Source of the DNA: Streptosporangiaceae bacterium
GTDB taxonomy: Bacteria > Actinomycetota > Actinomycetes > Streptosporangiales > Streptosporangiaceae
Direction: 5' to 3'
Assembly (NCBI GenBank): GCA_030045175.1
Contig: JASIBM010000675.1
Span: 1 to 14,469, forward strand
DNA length: 14,469 bases
The notes beneath the pieces are model-generated. The model ran no database searches, was not told the origin of the DNA, and worked only from the letters and a program-made list of their open reading frames with translations. Positions 7,579 to 13,985 of the stretch are shown piece after piece (the stretch's first letter is position 1; each line of letters starts with the position of its first letter). Position numbers and translations under genes: made by a program.

Positions 7579-8298
7579 TTACCTTCCTCCTGGACTTGGG
7601 CTTGCGCAGGCCAGGGCTCCGCCGCCGGCCGCGACGGCGACTACCGGCCCAGGCATGGTCGCCGTGCAGGCGGCGAAGCAGGCGGCACTGCCCGGATCTA
7701 TGAAGACGCCGGCGCGCGCGAGCCTGTGCTGCTCGCCTCCGTCGTCGTCCGCCCGCTGAGCCCAGACAATGCTGATCCCGTCGATCTCGTCGATGGCGCA
7801 CCGCAGCGGCGAATCGGCCGCGATAATGACGGCGGACACGGCTGCTATCTCGGCCCGGATTTCCTCGACGAGCATTTTCATGGCCGCTGCCGGGCTGATC
7901 CGAAGTGTGCTCTCCGCGCTCTGCACCTCATGGCCACCCAAGGCCCTGGCTATGAGCAGCGAGGGCGACGGGCGGGTTGCCTCAAACGTGACTGGCAGTT
8001 GGAGCGCGCAGCCGAGCAGCGCGGCCGAGGCACAGACCTCTGGCTCGCCGGCGAAGTGGATCGCAGAGCCATCGACCGTCGCATTTAGCATCAGGCGATC
8101 GGCGATGGTCCAGGTAGGGTTGAAGCTCTCGAGCTTGAGGTAGCGGCCGGGACGCCCTGGATAGGGAATCGTCGGAGTGTCGCCGACCAGTGACAGCACC
8201 GAACCGGAGATGGGCCGGGGCCTGATGATCGCTGGCGTCATCGTTATTTCAGCTGCCCCGGTGCGTATCAGCCCTCGGGTGTCATTCGCGATAACCAT
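7579..8298 (-). CDS. Lysine-less, shortened cysteine-synthase/SbnA-fold protein (probable pseudoenzyme)
   Basis: The 239-residue product aligns by eye to the neighbouring SbnA-like enzyme. LVGDTPTIPY (37-46) matches I-G-N-T-P, YLKLESFNP (53-61) matches L-L-K-L-E, and NPTWTIADR (60-68) matches the canonical N-P-T-G-S-x-K-D-R. The Schiff-base lysine is thus replaced by A66 and the glycine by W63, while D67-R68 remain. The S-G-N phosphate loop is replaced by AGEPEVCASAALL (84-96). GVFIDPGSAACFAA (197-210) matches G-I-L-S-G-G-S-A-G-A near the C-terminus. It is about 100 residues shorter than SbnA, lacking most of the middle. It cannot carry standard PLP chemistry. The frame is uninterrupted, ATG 8298 has an AAAGGA site, and spacing is tight (21 bases after the SbnB-like gene, 6 before sbnA). 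That argues for a maintained non-catalytic partner, scaffold or regulator rather than a decaying copy. Function is unknown. Confidence 0.7.
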   Translation of the reverse strand: MVIANDTRGLIRTGAAEITMTPAIIRPRPISGSVLSLVGDTPTIPYPGRPGRYLKLESFNPTWTIADRLMLNATVDGSAIHFAGEPEVCASAALLGCALQLPVTFEATRPSPSLLIARALGGHEVQSAESTLRISPAAAMKMLVEEIRAEIAAVSAVIIAADSPLRCAIDEIDGISIVWAQRADDDGGEQHRLARAGVFIDPGSAACFAACTATMPGPVVAVAAGGGALACASPSPGGR

Positions 8299-8319
8299 GG
8301 GATTCCTTTTGTGGCTGGG

Positions 8320-9207
8320 TTACTTGCAGTTCCACGCACGCCAGGCGAGGTGGGTATCGATAGCACCGTTACCGCAGACAAATGTGATGCAACTGCCTGC
8401 CATAACGCGCGCCTCACCAAGCGACCGGACCGCCACGGTCGGCATGCCGATAAGGTCACCGCACGTCACTATGGCGCGTGCGGGCAGGTCGGAGCACAGC
8501 TGGGCGGCCTGCCGAGGCCATTGATCAGGCAGTTCGCGCCGGTCCGGTCGCACCGCTCCCGCGACCCCCACATAGCGGGGACGCAGATGACGTAGCGGCA
8601 GTGGCTCGCGCGCCGGAGTGCATGTCGTGACGATGTCAAAATCGGTCTGGCGAATGGTCGGGCCCGTCCAGATACGCACCGCGGAGCGATCCAGCCCCGG
8701 CCAGCCGACCCTTGGCAGGTCAGCCGAGCGCGACCAAACATAAACTTGTGCTGCGGGATACCAGATATTGGCCACGCTGCAGCAAGCTGACCCCACCCTG
8801 CCGGTACCCATAATCAGTATCCGGGATACGCTGACGCCGTGCAGGTAGGGCACCAGCATCAGCAGGGCCGCCGTTCGCAGGTAGGTCAGGTAGGTCGACT
8901 CAACGACCGCGTCAAGGTGTCCATCGCCGTCCCATACCAGGGTCAGATAGCGACCCTCGGCACCGGCACGAATCTTCATGCCGAATGCATCATGGCCAAC
9001 GAAACCCGATCGCGCGCCAATGCTCAGGCCGCCGTGGCATGCCTCGGCTACGAAGCCGGGCTGCAGGTCGCCTGCGCGCATCACTGTCGCGACCGCGGCG
9101 CAGATGTCGCCCGGAGGCACGACTTCGCGCACCTCTTCCTCACGCAGGTAGCTGAAGCAAGGTCGCGCGTGAAGATCAACCCGCTCAGCACGACCGCAGT
9201 ACGTCAC
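8320..9207 (-). CDS. sbnB: Ornithine cyclodeaminase/mu-crystallin-family dehydrogenase, SbnB-like
   Basis: The 295-residue product carries family landmarks: G-M-K-I (76-79), L-x-W-D-G-D-G-x-x-x-A-V-V-E (90-103), L-T-Y-L-R-T-A-A (107-114) and a Rossmann nucleotide loop GTGRVGSACC (134-143). In SbnB this fold uses NAD+ to oxidatively hydrolyse N-(2-amino-2-carboxyethyl)-L-glutamate into L-2,3-diaminopropionate and 2-oxoglutarate. Pairing with an SbnA-like gene two positions downstream is the main reason to prefer this over ornithine cyclodeaminase or alanine dehydrogenase. Sequence similarity to staphylococcal SbnB looks modest, and the protein is about 40 residues shorter. The start is GTG 9207, with GGGAGG 5 bases upstream (complement of 9213-9218). 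It overlaps the end of the threonine-synthase-like gene by 23 bases, so the two are probably translationally coupled. Confidence 0.65.
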   Translation of the reverse strand: MTYCGRAERVDLHARPCFSYLREEEVREVVPPGDICAAVATVMRAGDLQPGFVAEACHGGLSIGARSGFVGHDAFGMKIRAGAEGRYLTLVWDGDGHLDAVVESTYLTYLRTAALLMLVPYLHGVSVSRILIMGTGRVGSACCSVANIWYPAAQVYVWSRSADLPRVGWPGLDRSAVRIWTGPTIRQTDFDIVTTCTPAREPLPLRHLRPRYVGVAGAVRPDRRELPDQWPRQAAQLCSDLPARAIVTCGDLIGMPTVAVRSLGEARVMAGSCITFVCGNGAIDTHLAWRAWNCK

Positions 9208-10369
9208 GCTGACCTCCCGTGATGTTCACCAGAACCGGCCCGTCCTGACCGCGCAGCCAGCCGGACGCGACGAGCTGGGCGTACCCAGCCAGTGCTGCCG
9301 CTCCGGCCTCGCAGGCATAGACGCCGGCGTGCCGGGCCAGCAGGGCCTGAGCATGACGGATATCGTCCGGGGTGACTGCCGTGAACGTCCCGCCGGAGTC
9401 GCGTACTAGCCGGTAGACAATCGGATAAGCATTTGACGGATCACCACGGAGGATCGCCTCGGCGATACCTGACGGATGGTCGACCTTGTCGGTGGGCCGT
9501 ATTACCGCTGAGTCATCGCGCCAGGCGCTTACCATGGGCGCGCACGTCGCCTGCTGCACGCAGACCAGCCGAGGCTGTGCCGCCGGAAGGCCGAAGTATG
9601 GGAGTTCCTGAGCGCCCTTGGCCGTGCCGACCACTCCCATGGCGCTGCTGACCGCCTGCACGTAGACGGCTGGCGCGACGCCGATGGCAAGCGCGGCCTC
9701 GATGAATGCCGTCTTCAGGCCGTCCCGGCGCGCGGGATTAAAGAATCCTGCCTCCCAGAAGAGGCCGTTACGGGCGGCGAATCCTTGCGCCACCTGCCCG
9801 GCTGCGACGAAGTTGCCTTGCGTGACATGAATGCTCACGTTGCCTGAAGCCACGTGCCGCAGACGATGGGCAAAATCGCGTCCGACAAAGATGTGGACAC
9901 GCATGTCCGGGTATTGCCTGGCCATCCAGGCGATAGCAGTGGACGTGTTCCCCGTCGATGAGACCACGAACTCCCGCACGCCATACTGTCGCAGGAAGGG
10001 GAAGATGAGCGCTCCGACCCGCGCCTTGGTGCTGTGGGTCGGCAGGCGCCCCTCGTCCTTCAGCCACAGCTCAGGACCGCCGACAACCGACCGCAGCCGG
10101 TCGGCGCGCAATGTCGGAGAGCTTAGGCTCAAACCTGCCGGCGTGCCTTCCATGCTGCGCAGCGGCAACACGCGCCAGAATTGCTCGAAAAATCCGGCCG
10201 ACGCGCCTGATCCCAGTGCTGCTGCTGGCCGGTAGGTCGTCTCCGTCATGCCGCCGCAGGCGCACCGAGTCGCTAGCCCGGTGAACTGCTTCCTGCAGCC
10301 ACCGCAACTGATGCCGACGGACTTCGGCAGTAGCGCGGGGACAGCGTGGCTGAGCGTCTGAGTGGACAC
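9185..10369 (-). CDS. Threonine-synthase-like PLP enzyme (fold type II)
   Basis: Starting at GTG 10369, four bases after the stop of the dehydrogenase gene and 9 after AGAGGG, the product has 394 residues. Starts further upstream would lie deep in the preceding gene. A zinc-ribbon-like N-terminus (C22-x2-C25, C36-x-C38-G-G) is typical of one threonine synthase group. The PLP lysine is K115 in LPTHSTKAR, against canonical N-P-T-G-S-F-K-D-R. The phosphate loop is SSTGNTSTAIA (137-147), then FNPARRDGLKTAFIE, and a C-terminal VNITGGQRD. Threonine synthase turns O-phosphohomoserine into threonine, and paralogues such as cysteate synthase use O-phosphoserine with another nucleophile. The altered lysine motif and the operon's own phosphoserine route make a specialised beta-replacement enzyme attractive. 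A resistant threonine synthase protecting the host against the product is the alternative. Plain threonine biosynthesis is least likely here. Confidence 0.75.
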   Translation of the reverse strand: MSTQTLSHAVPALLPKSVGISCGGCRKQFTGLATRCACGGMTETTYRPAAALGSGASAGFFEQFWRVLPLRSMEGTPAGLSLSSPTLRADRLRSVVGGPELWLKDEGRLPTHSTKARVGALIFPFLRQYGVREFVVSSTGNTSTAIAWMARQYPDMRVHIFVGRDFAHRLRHVASGNVSIHVTQGNFVAAGQVAQGFAARNGLFWEAGFFNPARRDGLKTAFIEAALAIGVAPAVYVQAVSSAMGVVGTAKGAQELPYFGLPAAQPRLVCVQQATCAPMVSAWRDDSAVIRPTDKVDHPSGIAEAILRGDPSNAYPIVYRLVRDSGGTFTAVTPDDIRHAQALLARHAGVYACEAGAAALAGYAQLVASGWLRGQDGPVLVNITGGQRDVLRSC

Positions 10370-10373
10370 GGCT

Positions 10374-11423
10374 TCACGCCCTCTCTCGCATAGGCGCGGA
10401 TGCCACTGCACTTGGGGAATCGCTGAAGATCGCAATGATCTGGTCCGCGATGTCCACCGCGACGGCCCGTTGTGACTCGGCCGTTGATCCGGCGATGTGC
10501 GGAGTGGCGATGAAGTTGTCGAGAGCAAGGAGAGGCGAGCCGCCTGGCGGCTCAGTTGCGAAGACATCGCACGCGGCGGCCGCTAGCGGGCCGTCCCGAA
10601 GGGCGCCGTACAGGGCAGCCTCGTCGACCACGCCTCCGCGAGCGGTGTTCACCAGGCGTGCGCCTGGCTTCGCCATGGCCAGCAGCCGAGCGTCGATCAG
10701 ATTCCTGGTCGAGCGCTCCAAGGGCAGGTGAAGCGTAATGAAGTCGCTTCGGCGGAAAAGCGACTCCAGCGACATCGGTGCCGCCGGGATCGCACCCAGC
10801 CGAGCAGGCACGACCAGCGGATCAGCGGCGACCACGCGCATGCCAAGCAACGCGGCTCGCCGAGCGACTTCGAAGCCCACTCGCCCGAGGCCGACAACAC
10901 CGAGGACCTTCCCGCTCAGCTGGACGCCTTCGAAGCGCTGGCGCGACCATTCCCCGCGCCGTAGCGACGCGTCAGCCTGCGGGACATGCCTCGCGACCGC
11001 GAATAGCAGGGCCAAGGTGTGCTCTGCTACGGCCAGGATGTTGCCCTGCGGTGAAGTGATGATCTTAATGCCGCGGCGCCGCGCCGTGGTCACGTCGATG
11101 TTGTCCGTGCCGACCCCAGCACGGCCGATAACCTCCAGCCGCGGGGCAGCGTCGATAACATCGCTCGTAACCCTGGTTCCGCTCCTCACCACGAGAACAT
11201 GCGCGTCCCTGATCTTGGTCGGCAGCACCTCGGCCGGCAGTCCCGGCGCGTAGTGGACATTCAGGCCAGCTCCCTGGAGCCTGTCGATGCCGGCTGGGTG
11301 GACTGAGTCTGTGATGAGTACCCGCGTGGAGCCCGGCCTGGCCAGGTTCACCATGGGCAGCCTGCCGTCACCGTCGTTCGGAGACGCCCCCTGAGCGTCG
11401 TCCCGTATCGTCTGCACCACCAC
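10374..11423 (-). CDS. serA: D-3-phosphoglycerate dehydrogenase, short form without ACT domain
   Basis: The 349-residue product is a D-2-hydroxyacid dehydrogenase of SerA type: RVLITDSVHPAGI near the N-terminus, GRAGVGTDNIDV (about 100-111), NAD loop VVGLGRVG (176-183), catalytic R262 in NTARGG, E291 in ATEPPGG and H309 in TPHIAGSTAES. SerA oxidises 3-phosphoglycerate to 3-phosphohydroxypyruvate, the step before O-phosphoserine. Full-length actinobacterial SerA has about 530 residues with an intervening and an ACT domain that senses serine. Both are missing, so feedback inhibition is probably absent. No serC aminotransferase is in the window. Start choice: GGAGG (complement of 11429-11433) precedes GTG codons at 11423 (5 bases) and 11420 (8 bases). 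ATG 11450 lacks a site, and ATG 11354 has only a weak one. Other hydroxyacid dehydrogenase activity is possible, but the pathway context favours phosphoglycerate. Confidence 0.85.
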   Translation of the reverse strand: MVVQTIRDDAQGASPNDGDGRLPMVNLARPGSTRVLITDSVHPAGIDRLQGAGLNVHYAPGLPAEVLPTKIRDAHVLVVRSGTRVTSDVIDAAPRLEVIGRAGVGTDNIDVTTARRRGIKIITSPQGNILAVAEHTLALLFAVARHVPQADASLRRGEWSRQRFEGVQLSGKVLGVVGLGRVGFEVARRAALLGMRVVAADPLVVPARLGAIPAAPMSLESLFRRSDFITLHLPLERSTRNLIDARLLAMAKPGARLVNTARGGVVDEAALYGALRDGPLAAAACDVFATEPPGGSPLLALDNFIATPHIAGSTAESQRAVAVDIADQIIAIFSDSPSAVASAPMRERA

Positions 11424-11428
11424 GTAAG

Positions 11429-11433
11429 CCTCC
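11429..11433 (-). promoter_or_regulatory. Ribosome binding site deciding the serA-like start
   Basis: GGAGG on the minus strand, 5 and 8 bases before GTG codons at 11423 and 11420. It lies inside the frame that could start at ATG 11450 and argues against that longer form. Confidence 0.5.
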
Positions 11434-11463
11434 GCACCCTGTCGCGCCATCCGAAGTTCGTGC

Positions 11464-11469
11464 TAAGAT
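11464..11469 (+). promoter_or_regulatory. Candidate -10 box of the regulator gene
   Basis: TAAGAT fits the actinomycete -10 consensus TAxxxT and lies about 40 bases before the regulator start, in a locally A+T-rich patch. No good -35 is seen at the expected distance, so this is weak. The 8-base palindrome CTATATAG follows at 11472-11479. Confidence 0.25.
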
Positions 11470-11470
11470 G

Positions 11471-11499
11471 GCTATATAGGAATCAATGCTACATAGGAA
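11471..11499. repeat. Two 12-base direct repeats GCTAYATAGGAA before the regulator
   Basis: GCTATATAGGAA (11471-11482) and GCTACATAGGAA (11488-11499) match at 11 of 12 bases, 17 bases apart. The first contains the palindrome CTATATAG; the second overlaps the ribosome site of the regulator. They sit in the divergent gap between the operon and its regulator, so they are candidate operator half-sites. The alternative is a duplicated translation-start region, since each copy precedes an in-frame ATG (11486 and 11507). Confidence 0.45.
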
Positions 11500-11506
11500 A
11501 GTCCCG

Positions 11507-12499
11507 ATGTCAAGTCACATGGAACCTAACTCTGTCCTCAACCCGATCACGCTGGGCACCTCCGCACCGGTGGAGTTGTTCTTCGTCCTCAGGGCCGTGG
11601 AGGATGAAGACCCCGACACGCTGCTGCGGCCTGGCTTCCCGTGGGCCAAGTGGCTAACCGCAGCAGCACTTGCACGCGTCCGCGCGTTCTGGTCGGACGG
11701 CGGCACCGGCTTTAGCGAGCTCCTGGTGCTCGCCGATCAGGCTGATCTGCTCGCAGGAGCACATCCGGGCTGGCCGGACCTGCTCGCAGCGGGCCTGGCC
11801 GGCGCCGACCCGCCCCTGGCCTCGGAAAGCCCGGCGGTCCGCAGGACGACCAGCGTCCGCCTTGATCGCCTGCGGCAGGACAGCGATCTGCGAGGCAGCT
11901 ACCTAAGCCTGATCGGCGAGCTATGGTCAGACCTGAAGGAGGGATGGGACCACACCGCACAACCGGCCGTCGCCTCCTACTGCACAGACCTGCAGCGCCG
12001 TAAGGATGCTGGCGCAACCCTCGAGCAACTCGTGCCACGGCTCACCTTCTCGACCGCGTCGTGGCGGGCACCTCTAGCCGAGGCAGTGCGACAGGACCGC
12101 CTCTATCTCGTGCCGAGCTACTTCAGCGGCATGAGGCTGCTCAGCATGGACCTGCCCAAGCGATGGATCCTGGGATTCTCCATCGATCCGCAGGACACCA
12201 TCAGGTACGTCCGGCAGAAGGCAGAGCGAGTGTCCCGGCGGCTGAAGGTACTCAGCGACCCGACCAGAGTGGCCATCCTCATCTTCCTGGGCCACCGCCC
12301 ATCCACCGTCACCGAGATCACCGCCGAGTTCGCGCTGGCACAGCCCACAGTCAGCGGCCATGTCCGCGAACTGCGAGAGGCCGGCCTGCTCTTGATGGAC
12401 CAGTCCGGGCGGCAGACGACCTACACCGTTGATCGCCGCCGCCTAGCAGCCATGATCGACGAGACTGCCGCGACGCTCCTGGACTCAACCGATACCTAG
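11507..12499 (+). CDS. ArsR-type transcriptional regulator with large N-terminal domain
   Basis: The 330-residue product has a C-terminal winged helix-turn-helix at about 243-323: RRLKVLSDPTRVAILIFLG, the recognition region FALAQPTVSGHVRELREAGL, and the wing DQSGRQTTYTV. This is the ArsR/SmtB signature L-x-D-P-T-R. The first 240 residues, with A-P-V-E-L-F near the start, resemble the uncharacterised N-terminal half of actinomycete ArsR-like regulators. No metal-binding cysteine cluster is evident, so it probably senses a small molecule rather than metal. ATG 11507 is chosen because AGGAAAG ends 5 bases before it; ATG 11486 would add 7 residues. Divergent from the eight-gene operon by under 100 bases, it is the obvious candidate to control it, probably as a ligand-released repressor of the operon and of itself. 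Confidence 0.82.
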   Translation: MSSHMEPNSVLNPITLGTSAPVELFFVLRAVEDEDPDTLLRPGFPWAKWLTAAALARVRAFWSDGGTGFSELLVLADQADLLAGAHPGWPDLLAAGLAGADPPLASESPAVRRTTSVRLDRLRQDSDLRGSYLSLIGELWSDLKEGWDHTAQPAVASYCTDLQRRKDAGATLEQLVPRLTFSTASWRAPLAEAVRQDRLYLVPSYFSGMRLLSMDLPKRWILGFSIDPQDTIRYVRQKAERVSRRLKVLSDPTRVAILIFLGHRPSTVTEITAEFALAQPTVSGHVRELREAGLLLMDQSGRQTTYTVDRRRLAAMIDETAATLLDSTDT

Positions 12500-12542
12500 C
12501 CTGCCTGCCGATGCTCCCAGTGACGTTCGTGATGCGGGTTCC

Positions 12543-13916
12543 TTAGATAGCGACTACGCAGTTGTCTGCGCAGTTGTCTGCGCTGCTGCCCAGGACGCTG
12601 ACGATGCCCGACGTGCCGTCGCCGAAGAACCGGGAGAACATGCCGGCCGGGCGTCCGCCGAACAGCAGCGGTCCGAATACCGGGGCGACATCGGCATCGT
12701 GCGGCTCGCCGGCGCCGTCGGCGATCATCGCTAGCCGGCACGACCTAGGCGCGACGAACGCCTGCACGATGCTCGTTCCTGCGGGTGCCGCCTCGGTCAC
12801 CGCGGCCTCCCATTCCGGCTGGCTGGCCTGGCTGCCGATGACGACCTGCTTGCCGCTCATTCCCAGGCTGTCCTTGAGCACGAGCAGTTCGCGGTTGGCG
12901 ACGCTGAATGGGACGAGATCGACGTCGCGGTCACCCCAGGTCGTCCGCCGGTCGGTGAGGATCCTGGTCCAAGGCAGGTACGTGGCCACCAGCGTCCGCT
13001 CGGCGGAGCTCATCCACGGCCGGCCCTCCGACAGCAAGCCCATCGTCATCTTGCTGGACAAGAACGTGGACGTCTGGGTGTCTACCAGCATGCAGCCGTG
13101 ATCCAGCGCGGCCTGCACCGGCGCGGTGTCGATGCCTAGCTCAGTCCAGTCCGGGATCGTGAAGTTCCGCAGGCCGAGCGGGTACCGCAGGTGCGGCGGG
13201 CAATCCCAGGCCTGGTGCAGGTCCTGCGGTTCGAAGAAACGCGCGGTGAGGCCGATGTTGTTGAAGTACTCGGCTTCGATATCGAAGTACCTGGTGGACT
13301 CCACCCTCTGGTCGCGAGCGCTGCCCACCATCGCGACCCGGGGCGCTACGCCAAGCTCCGCGCTCAGGTCCCGGAACATCTGCGCGCGCACGGCGAACGG
13401 ATCGGTATAGCTGAACGGCACCCGGCCCTGGTCGTCGGCGTAGAGCTTGCGCCACACCTCGAGGCGGCAGTGGGTTTCCACCGGCCCGCCGATCGCCCCG
13501 CTGACATTGAATTCGAGGAACTGCGGGCCGTCCGGCCCGATCACGATGTCTGGCCGGGCCACCTGGTTCGCGTACAGTTCCTCGGTGAGCTGGTCATCGG
13601 TGAACAGCTGGTGTTCGCTCGGCGGCATCTTGTAGGCGGCGAGCCGCCCGGCGGTGCTGTCCGCGCTCTCCAGGGCCGTCCGGCGCACCAAGTCGAGCAA
13701 CGCGGTGGTCAGCCGGAAAAGCGCGGCGTACGAGGCCCGCGGCAACGCGAGCGGCGCCGCGGGCAAGACCGACTGATACGGCCAGCCCGTGTCGCGGAGC
13801 TCGGCGCGCAGCATCTGTCCGATCGTGACGGCGGGCGCGACGGGCGCCAGCCGACAGCGGCCGAACCACGGATGGCTGCTGGCCGACCCGGTGCCGATGT
13901 CCTCGATTGGGTGCAT
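12543..13916 (-). CDS. Probable circularly permuted ATP-grasp ligase
   Basis: The 457-residue product starts at ATG 13916, 7 bases after GGGAG; a longer frame to 13970 lacks a site. It carries R-P-D-x-V-I-G-P-D-G-P-Q-F-L-E-F-N (121-137), which looks like the E-x-N metal-binding end of an ATP-grasp, before the lysine segment LVLKDSLGMSGKQVVIG (345-361) and V-Q-A-F-V-A-P (384-390). That reversed order marks circularly permuted ATP-grasp proteins such as the glutathionylspermidine-synthase type. Other landmarks are Y-F-N-N-I-G-L-T-A-R-F-F-E-P (217-230) and L-P-W-T-R-I-L (314-320). It would form an amide bond between unknown partners. It is divergent from a MaoC gene and convergent with the regulator, hence a separate transcript. 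The C-terminus carries the doubled tetrapeptide A-D-N-C. Exact family and substrate are not recognised. Confidence 0.6.
   Translation of the reverse strand: MHPIEDIGTGSASSHPWFGRCRLAPVAPAVTIGQMLRAELRDTGWPYQSVLPAAPLALPRASYAALFRLTTALLDLVRRTALESADSTAGRLAAYKMPPSEHQLFTDDQLTEELYANQVARPDIVIGPDGPQFLEFNVSGAIGGPVETHCRLEVWRKLYADDQGRVPFSYTDPFAVRAQMFRDLSAELGVAPRVAMVGSARDQRVESTRYFDIEAEYFNNIGLTARFFEPQDLHQAWDCPPHLRYPLGLRNFTIPDWTELGIDTAPVQAALDHGCMLVDTQTSTFLSSKMTMGLLSEGRPWMSSAERTLVATYLPWTRILTDRRTTWGDRDVDLVPFSVANRELLVLKDSLGMSGKQVVIGSQASQPEWEAAVTEAAPAGTSIVQAFVAPRSCRLAMIADGAGEPHDADVAPVFGPLLFGGRPAGMFSRFFGDGTSGIVSVLGSSADNCADNCVVAI
12557..12580. repeat. Perfect tandem duplication of a 12-base unit in a coding end
   Basis: CGCAGTTGTCTG occurs twice with no gap (12557-12568 and 12569-12580). 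On the coding minus strand it gives A-D-N-C-A-D-N-C just before the terminal V-V-A-I of the ATP-grasp protein. The unit length keeps the frame. Confidence 0.85.
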
Positions 13917-13985
13917 CCGTCCGCTCCCGCAGTTACGGTCTGAATGTCCGGATGCCTTGAACCATCTCACACGGGAGCACGACGC

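Larger units (their letters stand above)
2855..11423 (-). other. Eight-gene biosynthetic operon for a putative Dap-containing peptide
   Basis: Eight minus-strand genes run from about 11423 to 2855. Junctions in transcription order are: a 4-base gap, a 23-base overlap, a 21-base gap, a 6-base gap, a 4-base ATGA overlap, a 14-base gap and a 1-base gap. Such spacing implies one transcript with coupled translation. Contents are a precursor-supply dehydrogenase, three PLP fold-type-II proteins (one lacking its lysine), an SbnB-like dehydrogenase, two ATP-grasp ligases and an MFS exporter. The boundary is set on one side by the divergent regulator at 11507 and on the other by the hairpin at 2742-2768. 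Grouping and product class are inferences from family knowledge. Confidence 0.75.

Noticed and set aside
7102..8088. Long plus-strand open frame opposite the SbnA-like genes
   Set aside because: Rich in Arg, Gly and Ala without motifs, and it lies across two convincing minus-strand genes.
2855..9207. Staphyloferrin B-type siderophore cluster, suggested by SbnA/SbnB-like genes
   Set aside because: No IucA/IucC-type NIS synthetase, citrate synthase-like gene or ferric-siderophore uptake gene is visible; ATP-grasp ligases take that place.
2855..11423. Phosphonate peptide cluster of rhizocticin type, suggested by the threonine-synthase homologue plus ATP-grasp
   Set aside because: No PEP mutase or phosphonopyruvate decarboxylase in the window, and the SerA/SbnA/SbnB set points to phosphoserine chemistry. 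Only the self-resistance idea was kept as an alternative.
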